Part shown: piece after piece, positions 1-9,451 of the stretch
Numbering within the stretch: the first letter of the stretch is position 1
Layout of the letters: each line of letters starts with the position of its first letter
NCBI RefSeq assembly: GCF_009807005.1
Contig: NZ_WUBR01000001.1
Coordinates: forward strand, 868,001 to 932,000
Direction: 5' to 3'
DNA length: 64,000 nt
From: Aurantiacibacter rhizosphaerae
GTDB lineage: Bacteria > Pseudomonadota > Alphaproteobacteria > Sphingomonadales > Sphingomonadaceae
Position numbers and translations under genes: made by a program
Notes under the pieces: model-generated
What the model saw: only the letters and a program-made list of their open reading frames with translations
Database searches by the model: none
What the model was told of the DNA's origin: nothing

Positions 1-117
1 CCATTTGGCCCCCTTGGCCAACAGCCAGGTGACGACAAGTATGACGACGGCAATTCCGACTTTTTCCAGAATCTCGATAAAAAGACCCTGATCGAAACGG
101 TAGTTTCCGATGCTCAT
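1..117 (-). CDS. Membrane protein N-terminus, partial (possible mechanosensitive channel)
   Basis: Only the first 39 codons are in the window. The ATG is at 117 on the minus strand and the gene runs off the left edge. The peptide opens with a short polar stretch (MSIGNYRFDQG) followed by one clear hydrophobic helix at about residues 21-34 (VGIAVVILVVTWLL) and then lysines. The pattern fits the first membrane helix of a small MscS-like channel, but 39 residues cannot prove it. It is on the same strand as the MoxR-type operon that ends at 215, about 100 bases upstream, so it may be read through from that operon or have its own promoter. Confidence 0.45.
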   Translation of the reverse strand, partial: MSIGNYRFDQGLFIEILEKVGIAVVILVVTWLLAKGAKW

Positions 118-214
118 GGCTAATACACTCCCTGTTGTGTGCAGGCCGTAATAGCATGATTATTCAACGTGACCCAAATCGACCGTTTTGAGTGCTCTGA
201 ATTTTCAGGGAATT

Positions 215-1114
215 TCAGGAAAACTTGTCTCGCTTGCGCTTGCCGAAGCGCATGTTTCCTTCAAGGTGGCCGCGCAATGCTGCGTAGAATGCCTCCAGGA
301 ATTCGCGTTCGTCGCCGCGGCCCAATTGCCAGCCGATCTTGCCGGTGATGGCCTCTGCCACTTCGCGCAATGCGTCCTTCCGGTCCTGCCGCAGCACGCT
401 TTCCAGCACCTGCAATTCATGCTCTCCGTAAACGGAAAGCTCGGCCTCTCCGAACCGGTATTGTTCCTTGCGGTCAGGCGCGACGGACATTGCTTCTTTC
501 AGCTTGGCCCGCTTCGCCTCTACAACCCATGTGCCCGCCACGATGTCCCCTGCACGCAGGGCATCCTTGTTGAAGAAGGGAAACAAGACGAAGATCGCCA
601 GCCACACGAAGGCAGCGATACCGAACACGCCTGCGTCCTGCCCGCCGCTCAGCAGGAAGAAGGCAGGCACGAACACTTCGATATCGCGCACCAGATTGCG
701 GGCGATCACCATTTCTGCGGTCAGCCGTCCGCCATCGCGCGCTGCCACGCGCAGGCCCACGATGCGCTTGCCCGGTGTGGCCGCGCGGGGGCCAAGCTCG
801 AACCACAGGAAATAGCCATAGCGCGAAAGGAAGAAAGTCAGGATCACCAGCACCAGGATGCCCTGCACCACGGGACTGGCATTTGGCGTGGACGTTATGT
901 CCGGCATGCCCAGCCCCACGAAAAAGAACCCCAGTATGAGGGCGATGAAACTGGAAACCAGAATAACCAGGTCCAGCAGCAAGGCACCGGCGCGGGCCCC
1001 TCTGCTGCCAACCGTCAGTGGAAGGGAAAGCCCCTCCGGCGTCACCAGCATGCGCGCACGTTTGGAACGTTCTGCTTGCATGGCGGCATAGGCGTTGGTG
1101 CTGGTGCCGCTCAT
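215..1114 (-). CDS. RDD family membrane protein
   Basis: A 299-residue protein with an RDD-like core. The region GSRGARAGALLLDLVIL (about residues 31-47) carries the Arg and Asp that name the family. Further hydrophobic segments follow to about residue 185, and a conserved ATPGKRIVGLRV stretch links two helices. The C-terminal 100 residues are soluble and charged. The ATG at 1114 overlaps the stop of the SpoIIM gene by four bases (ATGA), so translation is probably coupled. It is the last gene of the six-gene operon. RDD proteins are proposed transporters or membrane-assembly factors, and no substrate can be read from this sequence. Confidence 0.85.
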   Translation of the reverse strand: MSGTSTNAYAAMQAERSKRARMLVTPEGLSLPLTVGSRGARAGALLLDLVILVSSFIALILGFFFVGLGMPDITSTPNASPVVQGILVLVILTFFLSRYGYFLWFELGPRAATPGKRIVGLRVAARDGGRLTAEMVIARNLVRDIEVFVPAFFLLSGGQDAGVFGIAAFVWLAIFVLFPFFNKDALRAGDIVAGTWVVEAKRAKLKEAMSVAPDRKEQYRFGEAELSVYGEHELQVLESVLRQDRKDALREVAEAITGKIGWQLGRGDEREFLEAFYAALRGHLEGNMRFGKRKRDKFS

Positions 1115-2160
1115 GTATCGCGCTCCCGCGGGGCGGGGACCAGCGCAAAATACAGCACCCAGATCAGCAGCATCGTGCCGCCGATGGCAAAGCGGGCAGG
1201 CGTGTCGCCCACCAATTGCCGAACGTAGCCTTCCAGCAGACCGGCCACGATCAGCATGATGGAGCATCCGGCCATCACCTGCGCCGCGCGCACACCCGCT
1301 GTGCGCATGGCTGCAAGGATGGAGCGATCACCCGGAAACGCCATGGTGCGCCCGACATGCAGACCGGCCGCGCCCGACAGCAGGATTGCGCCAAGCTCCG
1401 TCGTGCCATGCACGCTGAGCCACGCGGCAAAATCCACGCCAAGACCGGCTTCGGCAAACACCCAGTACATCGCGCCCAGCAGGGACAGGTTGTAAACCAG
1501 CAGCAACAGCGTGGGCACGCCAAAGGCAAAGCCCAGTGCAAATGCCATGATGCAAACGCCGGTGTTGTTGGAAAACAGATAGGCAGCAAAGATGCCCAGC
1601 CCATCGGCGCTTTCGGCTGTGCCGAGGCTTTCGCGAAGCATTTCGGGATCCGCGCCGGGCGTGCGGCCACCGGCCATGCCGCCGGACACCAGCGAATAAT
1701 ACCACCGCTCATCAGAATCGACCAGCAGCCAGCCAACCAGCGTGCCTGCCACCATCACAGCCAGCGCGATGCAGATATCCAGCCAGATCGCGCGCACCGA
1801 TGCGCTCCACCCGCCGCCAAGGAACCGCCGCAGCCAGCCGAACAGGCCCATGCGCGGCCCGTAGATCTGGAACCACGCTCGGCGCACCAATGCCTCAAGA
1901 TAATCCAGCGTTGCCGAATCCAGCGATGTTTCCCGCGCCACGGCAAGGCTGGACGCGGTCTTGCGATAGAGCACGGGCAGCTCCAGCAGATCCTCGTCAC
2001 TGATGCGGCGCGGGCGATTTTTCTCCAGCGCGGTGACGATGCTGTCCAGCCTCTGCCAGTCCACCTCGCGTTCGAGGCGGAAGCGGTCTGATCGCAGGGA
2101 CGCTGCCTCTATATCGGCTGGCGGCTCGATCGTGGATTTCCTGAAGAGGGCGAGGACCAT
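1111..2160 (-). CDS. Stage II sporulation protein M (SpoIIM)-like membrane protein
   Basis: A 349-residue protein with a charged N-terminus of about 120 residues and then at least five hydrophobic segments from about residue 123 to 340. The FSNNTGVCIMAFALGFAFG region and the following HGTTELGAILLSGAAGLHVG are typical of the SpoIIM/DUF95 family. In sporulating Firmicutes SpoIIM helps engulfment. Here it sits in a non-sporulating Gram-negative operon with MoxR and DUF58, a context in which the family is common and its role unknown. It overlaps the DUF58 stop by one base upstream and the RDD start by four bases downstream. Confidence 0.88.
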   Translation of the reverse strand: MVLALFRKSTIEPPADIEAASLRSDRFRLEREVDWQRLDSIVTALEKNRPRRISDEDLLELPVLYRKTASSLAVARETSLDSATLDYLEALVRRAWFQIYGPRMGLFGWLRRFLGGGWSASVRAIWLDICIALAVMVAGTLVGWLLVDSDERWYYSLVSGGMAGGRTPGADPEMLRESLGTAESADGLGIFAAYLFSNNTGVCIMAFALGFAFGVPTLLLLVYNLSLLGAMYWVFAEAGLGVDFAAWLSVHGTTELGAILLSGAAGLHVGRTMAFPGDRSILAAMRTAGVRAAQVMAGCSIMLIVAGLLEGYVRQLVGDTPARFAIGGTMLLIWVLYFALVPAPRERDT

Positions 2161-3521
2161 CAGCCGATTGCCTCCGCCCGCTTGGTTTCCAGATAGAGGT
2201 CCAGCAGGCGATAGCCGATGGCATCGTGCCGCGCCTCTATCACGTTCACGCCCAGGCGGCGCAGGCGGGACAAGACCAGTTCACGCTGACGGGCAAGACT
2301 ATCCGCCCCAACGGCAACCGCGATATGGCCCATCGTTTCAGGCTCGGCAGAGGTCAGCTCCTCCAGCTCGGTGTCGATCATGGTGACGAAGATCACGAGG
2401 TGGTGGCGCACCAGCCGCTCCACGCTCTCCACCATCAGTTCCGCCGATGTGGGATCGGAAAAATCGGAAAACAGCACGATCAGGCTGCGCCGCTTCAACC
2501 GCGCTGTCAGCGTGGCGAGAGCCAGCGTAAAATTGGGTTCACGCGGGGTGTAATCCAGCTCTGCCGCCGCGCTTTGCAGGCGGTGGAATGCGCGGGTGGC
2601 GGTGACGAAGGGCGTCATCATCTGTGGCTGGTCGGCAAAACCGAACAGGCTGACCCTGTCGCCCCCCTTCAACGCCACATAGGCCGCCATCAACGCAGCG
2701 GAAATTGCGCGGTCGATACGCGGCAGGCCATCCATGGGTTCGCACATCGACTGGCCGCAATCGAATGCGAACACGATCTGGTTGTCACGTTCCGCCTCGT
2801 TCTCGCGGGCATAAAGGGCAGTGTGGCGGGCGCTGGCCTTCCAGTCGATCCGGCGGCGATCCATGCCCGGTTCGTACTCGCTCAACGCCTCGAACTGGGT
2901 GCCTTCACCGCGGATACGGCGCGCCACCAGCCCAAACTGGCTATCGCGCAGGAAATTTTGCAACACGGGCGATCGAACCGGCGAAAGGTCTGGCCAAACG
3001 CGCATTCCTGCATCCAGCGCAACATGCCGTTGCCGCACCGCCAGGCCCAGCGGCCCCGGCCAGCGCAGCCACAGATCGTGCACATCACCCGGCCCGCGGC
3101 GCACCGGCTTCACCGTGGCCTCTCCGGCGAATTTGCCCGTCTCGCCCGTAGGCTGCAGATCGAACTGCACCGTGCCGCCTTCGCCCAGTCGCGCGTCGAA
3201 ACCTAGGGCGGCCTCTGGCAGGCTGGCATCGCTGTCCCGATCGATCTCCGCCGCCACCGTGATGAAGGCGGCCTGATCCACCTCCGCATCGCGCGGCACA
3301 TGGTAGCTGAAGGATTGCAGCGATCCCGCCAGCCAGCCGTCCAGCATGGACACCAGCAGCAGCGCCAGCCCGGCGCAGGGCGCAACGATCCACGCCGCCG
3401 GCGCAGTCGCCGCGATCACCACGGCCAGCGGCACCAGCAACGCCAGCAGAACCAGCGCGCGCGGCGTTGGCACGATGGGGATCGCTGGCAATATGGCAAG
3501 AAGGGCGCGAATGCGGTTCAC
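2160..3521 (-). CDS. DUF58 domain-containing protein (vWA-like, MoxR partner)
   Basis: A 453-residue protein. Two hydrophobic segments lie at the N-terminus (about 20-62). The DUF58 signature YEPGMDRRRIDWKASARH spans about 216-233. A von Willebrand A-like fold follows, starting VFAFDCGQSM, where the usual DxSxS metal site is D-C-G-Q-S. The start is GTG at 3521, four bases after the MoxR stop, with no strong ribosome site, which suggests coupling. DUF58 proteins accompany MoxR AAA+ ATPases and are thought to be their clients or adaptors in assembling membrane or periplasmic complexes. Confidence 0.9.
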   Translation of the reverse strand: MNRIRALLAILPAIPIVPTPRALVLLALLVPLAVVIAATAPAAWIVAPCAGLALLLVSMLDGWLAGSLQSFSYHVPRDAEVDQAAFITVAAEIDRDSDASLPEAALGFDARLGEGGTVQFDLQPTGETGKFAGEATVKPVRRGPGDVHDLWLRWPGPLGLAVRQRHVALDAGMRVWPDLSPVRSPVLQNFLRDSQFGLVARRIRGEGTQFEALSEYEPGMDRRRIDWKASARHTALYARENEAERDNQIVFAFDCGQSMCEPMDGLPRIDRAISAALMAAYVALKGGDRVSLFGFADQPQMMTPFVTATRAFHRLQSAAAELDYTPREPNFTLALATLTARLKRRSLIVLFSDFSDPTSAELMVESVERLVRHHLVIFVTMIDTELEELTSAEPETMGHIAVAVGADSLARQRELVLSRLRRLGVNVIEARHDAIGYRLLDLYLETKRAEAIG

Positions 3522-3525
3522 GAGG

Positions 3526-4533
3526 TCAGCGCGGTGCCTCGGTCTGGTCGATGAGGTCTTCCACCAGTTCTTCCACCTGCTTGCCCTCGATCTCCGCCGC
3601 AGGGGACAGCAGCAGGCGGTGGCGCAGGCATGCCGTGGCGAGGGCCTTTACATCGTCGGGAATAACATAGCCGCGCCCGTCCAGCGCGGCGCGAGCGCGG
3701 GCGGCATTGGCCAGCAGCACGGCAGCACGTGGGCTGGCGCCGCTGGCGATATCGGCATTGTCACGCGTGGCCCGCACCAGCGCCACGGTGTAATCGATAA
3801 CCTCCCGCGACAAGGTCACGCTTTTTACCGCAGCCTGCGCGCGGGCGATCAGGCCTGCATCGGCGATCTGCGCGATGCCGAAATCGGTGGGAGACTGCGG
3901 CCCGCTCCGCTCCCCAAAGCGGTGGACGATGCGTGCTTCCTCTTCCGCGCTGGGATATGGCACCAGCAGCTTGAAGGCGAAGCGATCCAGCTGCGCTTCG
4001 GGCAGGGGGTAAACGCCCTGGTTCTCGATAGGGTTCTGGGTGGCGACCACCATGAAATTGTCGGACAGGGAGTGCGTTTCCCCGTCCAGTGTCACGCGCC
4101 GTTCCTGCATCGCTTCCAGCAGGGCGGCCTGCGTCTTGGGCGGCGTGCGGTTAATCTCGTCCGCCAGCAGCAGTTCGCGGAAGATCGGCCCACGCGTCAG
4201 GGTGAACTGGCTGGTCTGGAAGTTGAAGAGGTTGGACCCCAGGATATCGCCCGGCAGCAGGTCCGGCGTGAACTGGATGCGGCCAAATTCCATGCCGGTG
4301 GCATGGGCAAAGCATTGCGCCAGGAAAGTCTTGGCCGTGCCCGGCGGGCCTTCCAGCAAAACGTGTCCCTGCGCGGTGAGCGCGATCAGCAGGTGATCGA
4401 CGATATCGTCCATGCCGACAATCGCCTTGGCCACTTCGGCGCGGATGGCATTGGCCAGCTGCGCCGTCTGTTCCAGCGTCATGGAAGACCGGTCTTGGGG
4501 TGCTGGCGTTTCACTGCCGTAGGTCTCGGTCAT
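3526..4533 (-). CDS. MoxR family AAA+ ATPase
   Basis: A 335-residue ATPase. Walker A is GPPGTAKT at residues 62-69. Walker B is LLLADEIN at 121-128, followed by the MoxR-typical [17 protein letters not shown] sensor-1-like stretch [23 protein letters not shown] lies near 180-200. The ATG at 4533 overlaps the stop of the DUF4350 gene by four bases. MoxR ATPases act as chaperones that mature or insert cofactors into partner complexes, usually with vWA/DUF58 proteins. The whole 215-6439 operon has that arrangement. Confidence 0.95.
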   Translation of the reverse strand: MTETYGSETPAPQDRSSMTLEQTAQLANAIRAEVAKAIVGMDDIVDHLLIALTAQGHVLLEGPPGTAKTFLAQCFAHATGMEFGRIQFTPDLLPGDILGSNLFNFQTSQFTLTRGPIFRELLLADEINRTPPKTQAALLEAMQERRVTLDGETHSLSDNFMVVATQNPIENQGVYPLPEAQLDRFAFKLLVPYPSAEEEARIVHRFGERSGPQSPTDFGIAQIADAGLIARAQAAVKSVTLSREVIDYTVALVRATRDNADIASGASPRAAVLLANAARARAALDGRGYVIPDDVKALATACLRHRLLLSPAAEIEGKQVEELVEDLIDQTEAPR

Positions 4534-5783
4534 TGTGTCAGCGTCCTTTCGAATGTGCGCAGGGCTTGCGCCGCGCGGATAATGTCTTTGGGGCGTTCGG
4601 CTGCGCGCAGGTCAGCCGCAAGGCGGGAAAAGCTGGGGCCATCGTGGCCGCGCCGGGCCACGGCGCTGTCTATCGCCGTCTCGCGTGCCTGCGTATCGGC
4701 CGGGCGCAGGCCCAGCGCCTTTGCCACGCGCCGCCCTATCATGTCTTCATAGGGTTTTTTCAGCAGGTGCCAGCGCCTCACCCTTTCCACCAGCGCAGCG
4801 CCATTGCGGGCCAGCTGACGCTTGCCCTGCGCCATCGCAGGGGCCTCCGCAATCGGCGGGCCAAAGCGGCGGAAGGCGCGCCAGCCGATGACGATGGAAG
4901 CCAGCAGCATGCACAGCGTGGCGGCAAGGAAGGGTGGGCGAAACGCCAGCGTCAGCAGGTTTTCCGCCCCGGCCAGGCCATTCAGCGTAAGGTCGAAACG
5001 GATGGGCATCTCGTCACCGAACGAGGCCTCGTCAATCAGTTGCAGCGCCACGTCGGCGCGCTTTTCATCGCCCATGCCGTAATTGTTCATCAGGTCCGGT
5101 TCGAACACCACGATCACCGGCCAGTGTTCGTAATCATCATAATCCGATGACTGGATAAGCTCAGCCGCCAGCACATCGCCCTCGTCATCCACCAGCATGG
5201 CGCGCATGCTGTTTTCGGAGTCCGACACCAGCGCCTGCACCTGCTGCGGAGCGGGCAAGTCACCCGCCTCGCCAAGGCCCTGCCAGCCACCGGTCTGGCC
5301 GATGGCCAGCCTGGTGCCATTGCCGATGGTCAGTTCATCAAACCAGCCGGGAGAATTCGCGCCGGCCAGCACCACCCATCCATCCCCGCTTTCAACGTCG
5401 GCATTGGCGGGAACCTGCGCGGCGATCCATTTCGGCAAGATCAGCAGGGTTGGACCCGATGCATAATCGATGCGCCGCTGGATAATCTCGTCGATCTCTT
5501 CGGCGTCGCTGTACAGGGGCGGGGTGATGATGGTGAGGCCGTATTCTTCCATATCGGCACGGTTGCGAGAGACGGTCACGTTCTCGCCCGTGTTTTCCAG
5601 CAGGCTGACAAGACCGGAAAAACCGTTCAGCCCATTGGCCGCTGCGTGATTGCCGCCATCGCTTTCATCCTGCCCGGTCCAACCCTGACCCAGCGCATAC
5701 AGCAGCAACAGGAAGGCCAGCGCACCCACCAGCAACAGGGCCAGGACAGCGCCCGGACTGAAGGGACTGGTGCGGCGGCTCAT
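4530..5783 (-). CDS. DUF4350 domain-containing membrane protein
   Basis: A 417-residue protein with an N-terminal anchor at about residues 12-32, a long periplasmic-type domain and a second membrane helix near 290-305, then a basic cytoplasmic tail. It resembles DUF4350 proteins, which have a ThuA/glutamine-amidotransferase-like fold: early on it reads [23 protein letters not shown]. It overlaps DUF4129 upstream (5780-5783) and MoxR downstream (4530-4533), each with ATGA. Its function is unknown, but it is a regular member of MoxR-DUF58-DUF4129 operons. Confidence 0.82.
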   Translation of the reverse strand: MSRRTSPFSPGAVLALLLVGALAFLLLLYALGQGWTGQDESDGGNHAAANGLNGFSGLVSLLENTGENVTVSRNRADMEEYGLTIITPPLYSDAEEIDEIIQRRIDYASGPTLLILPKWIAAQVPANADVESGDGWVVLAGANSPGWFDELTIGNGTRLAIGQTGGWQGLGEAGDLPAPQQVQALVSDSENSMRAMLVDDEGDVLAAELIQSSDYDDYEHWPVIVVFEPDLMNNYGMGDEKRADVALQLIDEASFGDEMPIRFDLTLNGLAGAENLLTLAFRPPFLAATLCMLLASIVIGWRAFRRFGPPIAEAPAMAQGKRQLARNGAALVERVRRWHLLKKPYEDMIGRRVAKALGLRPADTQARETAIDSAVARRGHDGPSFSRLAADLRAAERPKDIIRAAQALRTFERTLTQ

Positions 5784-6439
5784 GCGGCGATGGCCTTCTG
5801 CGCCAGGGCAAAATCGGCATAGGCGGTGCGAGCGGCCTGCCAGTCGGTTTCCTCCAGCTTGCGCAGGGCAAACAGGCTGCGTTCTACAGGCGCCGCGATC
5901 AGGGCAAAGGCGGTGCGCGCCGCATCGGGCAGGCGCGGCTCGCTGGCCAGTTCCCTGGCCGTGCTGGACGGTTCGACAAGGTCAGGCCGCGCCGCCGCGA
6001 TCTGGCCGACGGATCGTTTCAGCAGCAGGTGCGTCGCCTCGTCATATTCGCCCGCTGCGGCTAGCCGGTCCGCCTCTTCCAGCAGGGCAAGCGCCTCATG
6101 CTCTGGCGGCGCCCATTCATCGGGCTGCTCGGCCTTGCTTTTCTTGCGCATGAAATCGGGGCCGAATGTTCGAATCAGGAAATAGATGACTGCCAGCACG
6201 GCGAGCGCGATCAGCACCCATTTCAGGACCGGCCAGATTTCCACCAGGGCGTTTGCCACGGGGGCGAATGTCTTTTCCAGCCAGTTAAGCAGATCCTGCA
6301 CCCAATCGGGCGGAGGTTCGGCCTCTGGCATGGTGACGGTTTCAAACTGGATATCGTCATCGGCGCGCAGCTTTCGCCATGCCCTTGCGAAATCATCCGC
6401 CCCGGCTGGCGGAGCAGCATTGCCCTGTCCCGTTGTCAC
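5780..6439 (-). CDS. DUF4129 domain-containing protein
   Basis: A 219-residue protein, first gene of the operon that runs to 215. The start is GTG at 6439, preceded by a weak AAAGG. One or two hydrophobic segments lie at about 55-90 (PVLKWVLIALAVLAVIYFL). The C-terminal DUF4129 region contains EEADRLAAAGEYDEATHLLLKRSV and ends with a helical segment. DUF4129 is often the C-terminal part of bacterial transglutaminase-like membrane proteins. Here it stands alone and may be a partner of the downstream MoxR complex. Confidence 0.8.
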   Translation of the reverse strand: MTTGQGNAAPPAGADDFARAWRKLRADDDIQFETVTMPEAEPPPDWVQDLLNWLEKTFAPVANALVEIWPVLKWVLIALAVLAVIYFLIRTFGPDFMRKKSKAEQPDEWAPPEHEALALLEEADRLAAAGEYDEATHLLLKRSVGQIAAARPDLVEPSSTARELASEPRLPDAARTAFALIAAPVERSLFALRKLEETDWQAARTAYADFALAQKAIAA

Positions 6440-6550
6440 CGGCCTTTCGTTGCACGGGTGCGCAGGCGACGCAACGCCGCAGTTCTCCCGTGTTAAGAAA
6501 TCGGCAGGAATGGCGGCAGGTCGCGGAAATAAATCGCGAAGTCTGCGCGA

Positions 6551-7024
6551 CTAAAGGTCCATACCCATGCACATGCTGAAATCGTCCAGCACGTAGTCGG
6601 CATAGGCGTCGCAGGGCACGAAGCCGTGCTTGGCATAAAGGCGCTGGGCGGGTTCGAAAACAGCGTGCCGCCCGGTTTCCAGGCCCAGCCATGTCAATTT
6701 CTCGGCACGCGCGGCCGCGATCAGGCGCAGCAGGATCGCCTCTCCGGCGCCGGTCCGGCGATAGCTGTCGGCCGCGCGCATGGACTTGATCTCGCCCTGT
6801 CGGTTGCCCAGCCGTTTCAGCGCACCCACTGCGGCCAGTTCGCCATCATGGCGCGCGGTAAAGAAAGTAACGCCCGGTTCCTTCAGGCGGGCGGCATCCA
6901 GCGCGTGAACCTTGCAGGCGGGGGAAGAGCGATGCATTTCTGCAAGGTGACGGTCCAGCAGGGCCAGCACGTCTGGCGATTCCAGCGGATCGGGCTCGAT
7001 CACGAAGGAATGGGGCTGCGTCAC
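6551..7024 (-). CDS. GNAT family N-acetyltransferase
   Basis: A 157-residue acetyltransferase. The acetyl-CoA binding segment appears as RRTGAGEAILLRLIAAARAE (about 88-107), matching the R/Q-x-x-G-x-G/A motif. It ends with the usual YAKHGFVPCDAYADY strand-helix. The start is GTG at 7024, set by AGAGGGG a few bases upstream in the end of the prephenate dehydratase gene, whose stop is at 7027. It is therefore co-transcribed with pheA. The substrate is unknown; the LGLETG stretch is common in the PhnO/ElaA-like branch. Confidence 0.88.
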   Translation of the reverse strand: MTQPHSFVIEPDPLESPDVLALLDRHLAEMHRSSPACKVHALDAARLKEPGVTFFTARHDGELAAVGALKRLGNRQGEIKSMRAADSYRRTGAGEAILLRLIAAARAEKLTWLGLETGRHAVFEPAQRLYAKHGFVPCDAYADYVLDDFSMCMGMDL

Positions 7025-7026
7025 GC

Positions 7027-7923
7027 TCAGCCCCTCTGGCGGGCCAGCGGGTAGGTGCCGAACATGCGCACGCGATTGCAGTGGAAGGCCAGTTCTTCCA
7101 GCGCACGGCCAACCGCCGGATCATCCGGGGATCCGATGATATCGGCATAGAACATGGTGATCGCGAAGCTGGCACCCTTCTGATAGCTTTCCAGCTTGGT
7201 CATGTTCACGCCATTCGTGGCGAAACCGCCCATCGCCTTGTACAAGGAGGCGGGGCTGTTCTTCACTTCGAAGACGAAGGTGGTCATCGTTTCCTGCCCG
7301 CGCAGGCTGGCGGTTTCCAGCGGTTGCTTTGCCAGCACGACGAAGCGCGTGGTGTTGTCCTCTGCATCCTCCACCCGCTCGTCCACGATTTTCAGCCCGT
7401 AAAGATCGGCGGCTAGTTTCGGGGCGATGGCGGCAAATTCGGGATCGCCCAATTCCGCCACATGCGCCGCAGCGCCCGCCGTATCGGCATGGGCCAGTGG
7501 CACGATATTGCGTGTCCGCAGGTAATGGCGCGACTGGCTGAGAGCGTGGGGATGGCTGAACGCGCCCTTGAACGGGCCACTATCCCCAATTGCCATCAGC
7601 GCGTGATGAATCGACAGGAAATGTTCGCCCACGATGGAAAGGCTGCTTTCAGGCAGCAGGAAGTGGATATCCGCCACCCGCCCGGCCTGCGAATTATCGA
7701 TGGGAATCATCGCGCAACCGGCCCGGCCATCCTCAACCGCCTCGATCGCCTCGGCAAAGCTGTAGCACGGCAGGGGCAGGGCAGCAGGATCCCATTCGTT
7801 CACCGCGCGGTGGGAATTGGCGCCCGGCGCGCCCTGAAAAGCGATGGCGCGCGCAGGATCGGCCGCTGCGGCAGCGTGCATTTTTTCAACCATGGCGAGG
7901 GCGGGGGCGGGGTAAGAATCCAT
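7027..7923 (-). CDS. pheA: Prephenate dehydratase
   Basis: A 298-residue monofunctional enzyme converting prephenate to phenylpyruvate in phenylalanine biosynthesis. The catalytic domain occupies about 26-205 and contains IPIDNSQAGRV and the essential TRF triplet at 192-194 (DNTTRFVVLA). An ACT domain follows at about 213-290. The usual feedback motif ESRP reads ESYQ here (245-248). The ATG at 7923 was chosen over an earlier upstream start because it fits family length. The gene is divergent from the cytochrome c gene, with about 120 bases between them. A GNAT gene follows at once. Confidence 0.95.
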   Translation of the reverse strand: MDSYPAPALAMVEKMHAAAAADPARAIAFQGAPGANSHRAVNEWDPAALPLPCYSFAEAIEAVEDGRAGCAMIPIDNSQAGRVADIHFLLPESSLSIVGEHFLSIHHALMAIGDSGPFKGAFSHPHALSQSRHYLRTRNIVPLAHADTAGAAAHVAELGDPEFAAIAPKLAADLYGLKIVDERVEDAEDNTTRFVVLAKQPLETASLRGQETMTTFVFEVKNSPASLYKAMGGFATNGVNMTKLESYQKGASFAITMFYADIIGSPDDPAVGRALEELAFHCNRVRMFGTYPLARQRG

Positions 7924-8044
7924 ATGGCAAACGCCGGTAGCGAGGCGATCCGCTGGCGACAAGCTTGCATACGCCCTTGCGAAGCGCGACGCTGCGCACT
8001 AGAGCGCGACCGCGTACTTCCAAACCGGCAGATATTTTTCGATC

Positions 8045-8728
8045 ATGAGCAACACAAACACCATTTTCGGCTGGGTTCTTGCAAGCGGCATCGTCGCACT
8101 GGGTCTCAGCTCGATCAGCGCCAAGTATTTCCACGCCGACAACCCCGAGGTTGAAGAGGGTGAATTCGGCTATGTCATTGATGCGCCGGAAGAAGGTGCC
8201 GCTGACGATGGACCATCCTTTGCTGCCTTGCTGGCGCAGGGATCTGCGTCTGCCGGTGAAGCCGTGTTCGCCAAGTGCACGGCCTGCCACTCCATCGCAC
8301 AGGGCGGTGCTGCGGGTATCGGCCCGAATCTTTACGGTGTGCTGGGCACGCCGATCGGCCAGCATGCGGCCGGGTTTGCCTACTCCTCCGCGCTTTCAAG
8401 CAAGGGTGGCACGTGGGATTACGATGCCATGGACGCTTGGCTCGCCAGCCCGCGTGGCTTTGCCAATGGCACGAAAATGAGCTTTGCCGGCCTTTCCAGC
8501 GCCGAAGATCGTGCCAACGTCACGCTTTACCTGCGTGAAAATGGCGGCGGTCCTCCGCTTCCCGAAGTTCCTGCCGAAGGCGTTGATGTCGAAGGCGAAC
8601 TGGACGGTGCGGGCGAAGGCCCCGGCCAGACGCAGGGTGAACCTGCCAACCCCGTGGAAGCCGCTGGCGCCATGGGTGATGAGCAGCCGGTGCCCGAACA
8701 GGTATCGGCCACCAACACCGGCGATTGA
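8045..8728 (+). CDS. Membrane-anchored class I cytochrome c
   Basis: A 227-residue protein with an uncleaved N-terminal anchor at about 7-25 (IFGWVLASGIVALGLSSI). The heme site is C78-T-A-C81-H82 and the likely sixth ligand is M145 in TKMSFAGL. The core resembles small cytochrome c2/c552 (GIGPNLYGVLGTPIG). A 60-residue tail rich in Glu, Pro and Gly follows the heme domain and looks disordered. This kind of protein carries electrons from the bc1 complex to terminal oxidases at the periplasmic face of the membrane. It converges on rlmE. Confidence 0.93.
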   Translation: MSNTNTIFGWVLASGIVALGLSSISAKYFHADNPEVEEGEFGYVIDAPEEGAADDGPSFAALLAQGSASAGEAVFAKCTACHSIAQGGAAGIGPNLYGVLGTPIGQHAAGFAYSSALSSKGGTWDYDAMDAWLASPRGFANGTKMSFAGLSSAEDRANVTLYLRENGGGPPLPEVPAEGVDVEGELDGAGEGPGQTQGEPANPVEAAGAMGDEQPVPEQVSATNTGD

Positions 8729-8782
8729 TCGCCAAACAGCGATTCGCAAAGGTCGGCCTTGGACGCAATGAGTCCAGCCTGT

Positions 8783-9451
8783 TTAGTCCAGCCGGCCCTT
8801 GAACCCCTGCGCAATGACATACCACTCGCTTGAGCCCTTGCGGCTGGCGGGTGGTTTCGCGTGTTTCACCATCTTGAAATGCTTCTTCAGCAGGTCCAGC
8901 AGATCCTTGTCGGTGCCACCGGCAAAGCCCTTTGCAATAAAGGACCCGCCTTCTTCCAGCACCTCCACCGCAAACCATGCAGCGGCCTCTACCAGGGCCA
9001 TGGTGCGCAGGTGATCGGTCTGCTTGTGGCCCACGGTGTTGGCGGCCATATCCGACATCACCAGATCGGGCGGGCCATCCAGCGCCGCGGTTAGCGCTGC
9101 CGGTGCCGCATCATCCATAAAATCCATCAGCAGGATCTCGACGCCTTCGATGGCTTCGGTTTCCAGGATATCGATACCCACGATGGCAGCGCGCGGTGCG
9201 CGGCGGCGCACAACCTGTGCCCAGCCACCCGGCGCGATGCCCAGGTCAACCACGCGCTTTGCGCCTTTCACAAGGCCGAACCTGTCATCCAGCTCGATCA
9301 GCTTGAATGCCGCGCGGCTGCGGTAATCTTCTTCCCTGGCGCGCTTGACGTAAGGATCGTTCAGTTGCCGCTCCAGCCAGCGTTGGGAGCTGGCCTTGCG
9401 TTTCTTGGCGCTTTTCAGCCGCCGGTGAGAATCTTCGCCTGCGCGTGCCAT
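8783..9451 (-). CDS. rlmE: 23S rRNA (uridine-2'-O)-methyltransferase RlmE (FtsJ)
   Basis: A 222-residue SAM-dependent methyltransferase that modifies U2552-equivalent 23S rRNA in the large subunit. The FtsJ K-D-K-E tetrad is visible: K in SRAAFKLIELD, D in VMSDMAAN, K in FIAKGFAGG and E in EWYVIAQGF. The SAM site is VVDLGIAPGGWAQV. The ATG at 9451 overlaps the stop of the Ppx/GppA gene by one base, so the pair is coupled. A longer upstream reading was rejected because the added residues are low-complexity Arg/Gly and overlap the upstream gene. Confidence 0.96.
   Translation of the reverse strand: MARAGEDSHRRLKSAKKRKASSQRWLERQLNDPYVKRAREEDYRSRAAFKLIELDDRFGLVKGAKRVVDLGIAPGGWAQVVRRRAPRAAIVGIDILETEAIEGVEILLMDFMDDAAPAALTAALDGPPDLVMSDMAANTVGHKQTDHLRTMALVEAAAWFAVEVLEEGGSFIAKGFAGGTDKDLLDLLKKHFKMVKHAKPPASRKGSSEWYVIAQGFKGRLD

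Noticed and set aside
3346-4752. 468-codon plus-strand frame opposite the MoxR operon
   Set aside because: Long antisense frames are common in GC-rich coding DNA. The minus-strand genes have clear domains and this frame does not.
8760-8776. TGGAC-N7-GTCCA as a terminator between cytochrome c and rlmE
   Set aside because: The 5-bp stem is weak and there is no T-run on either strand.
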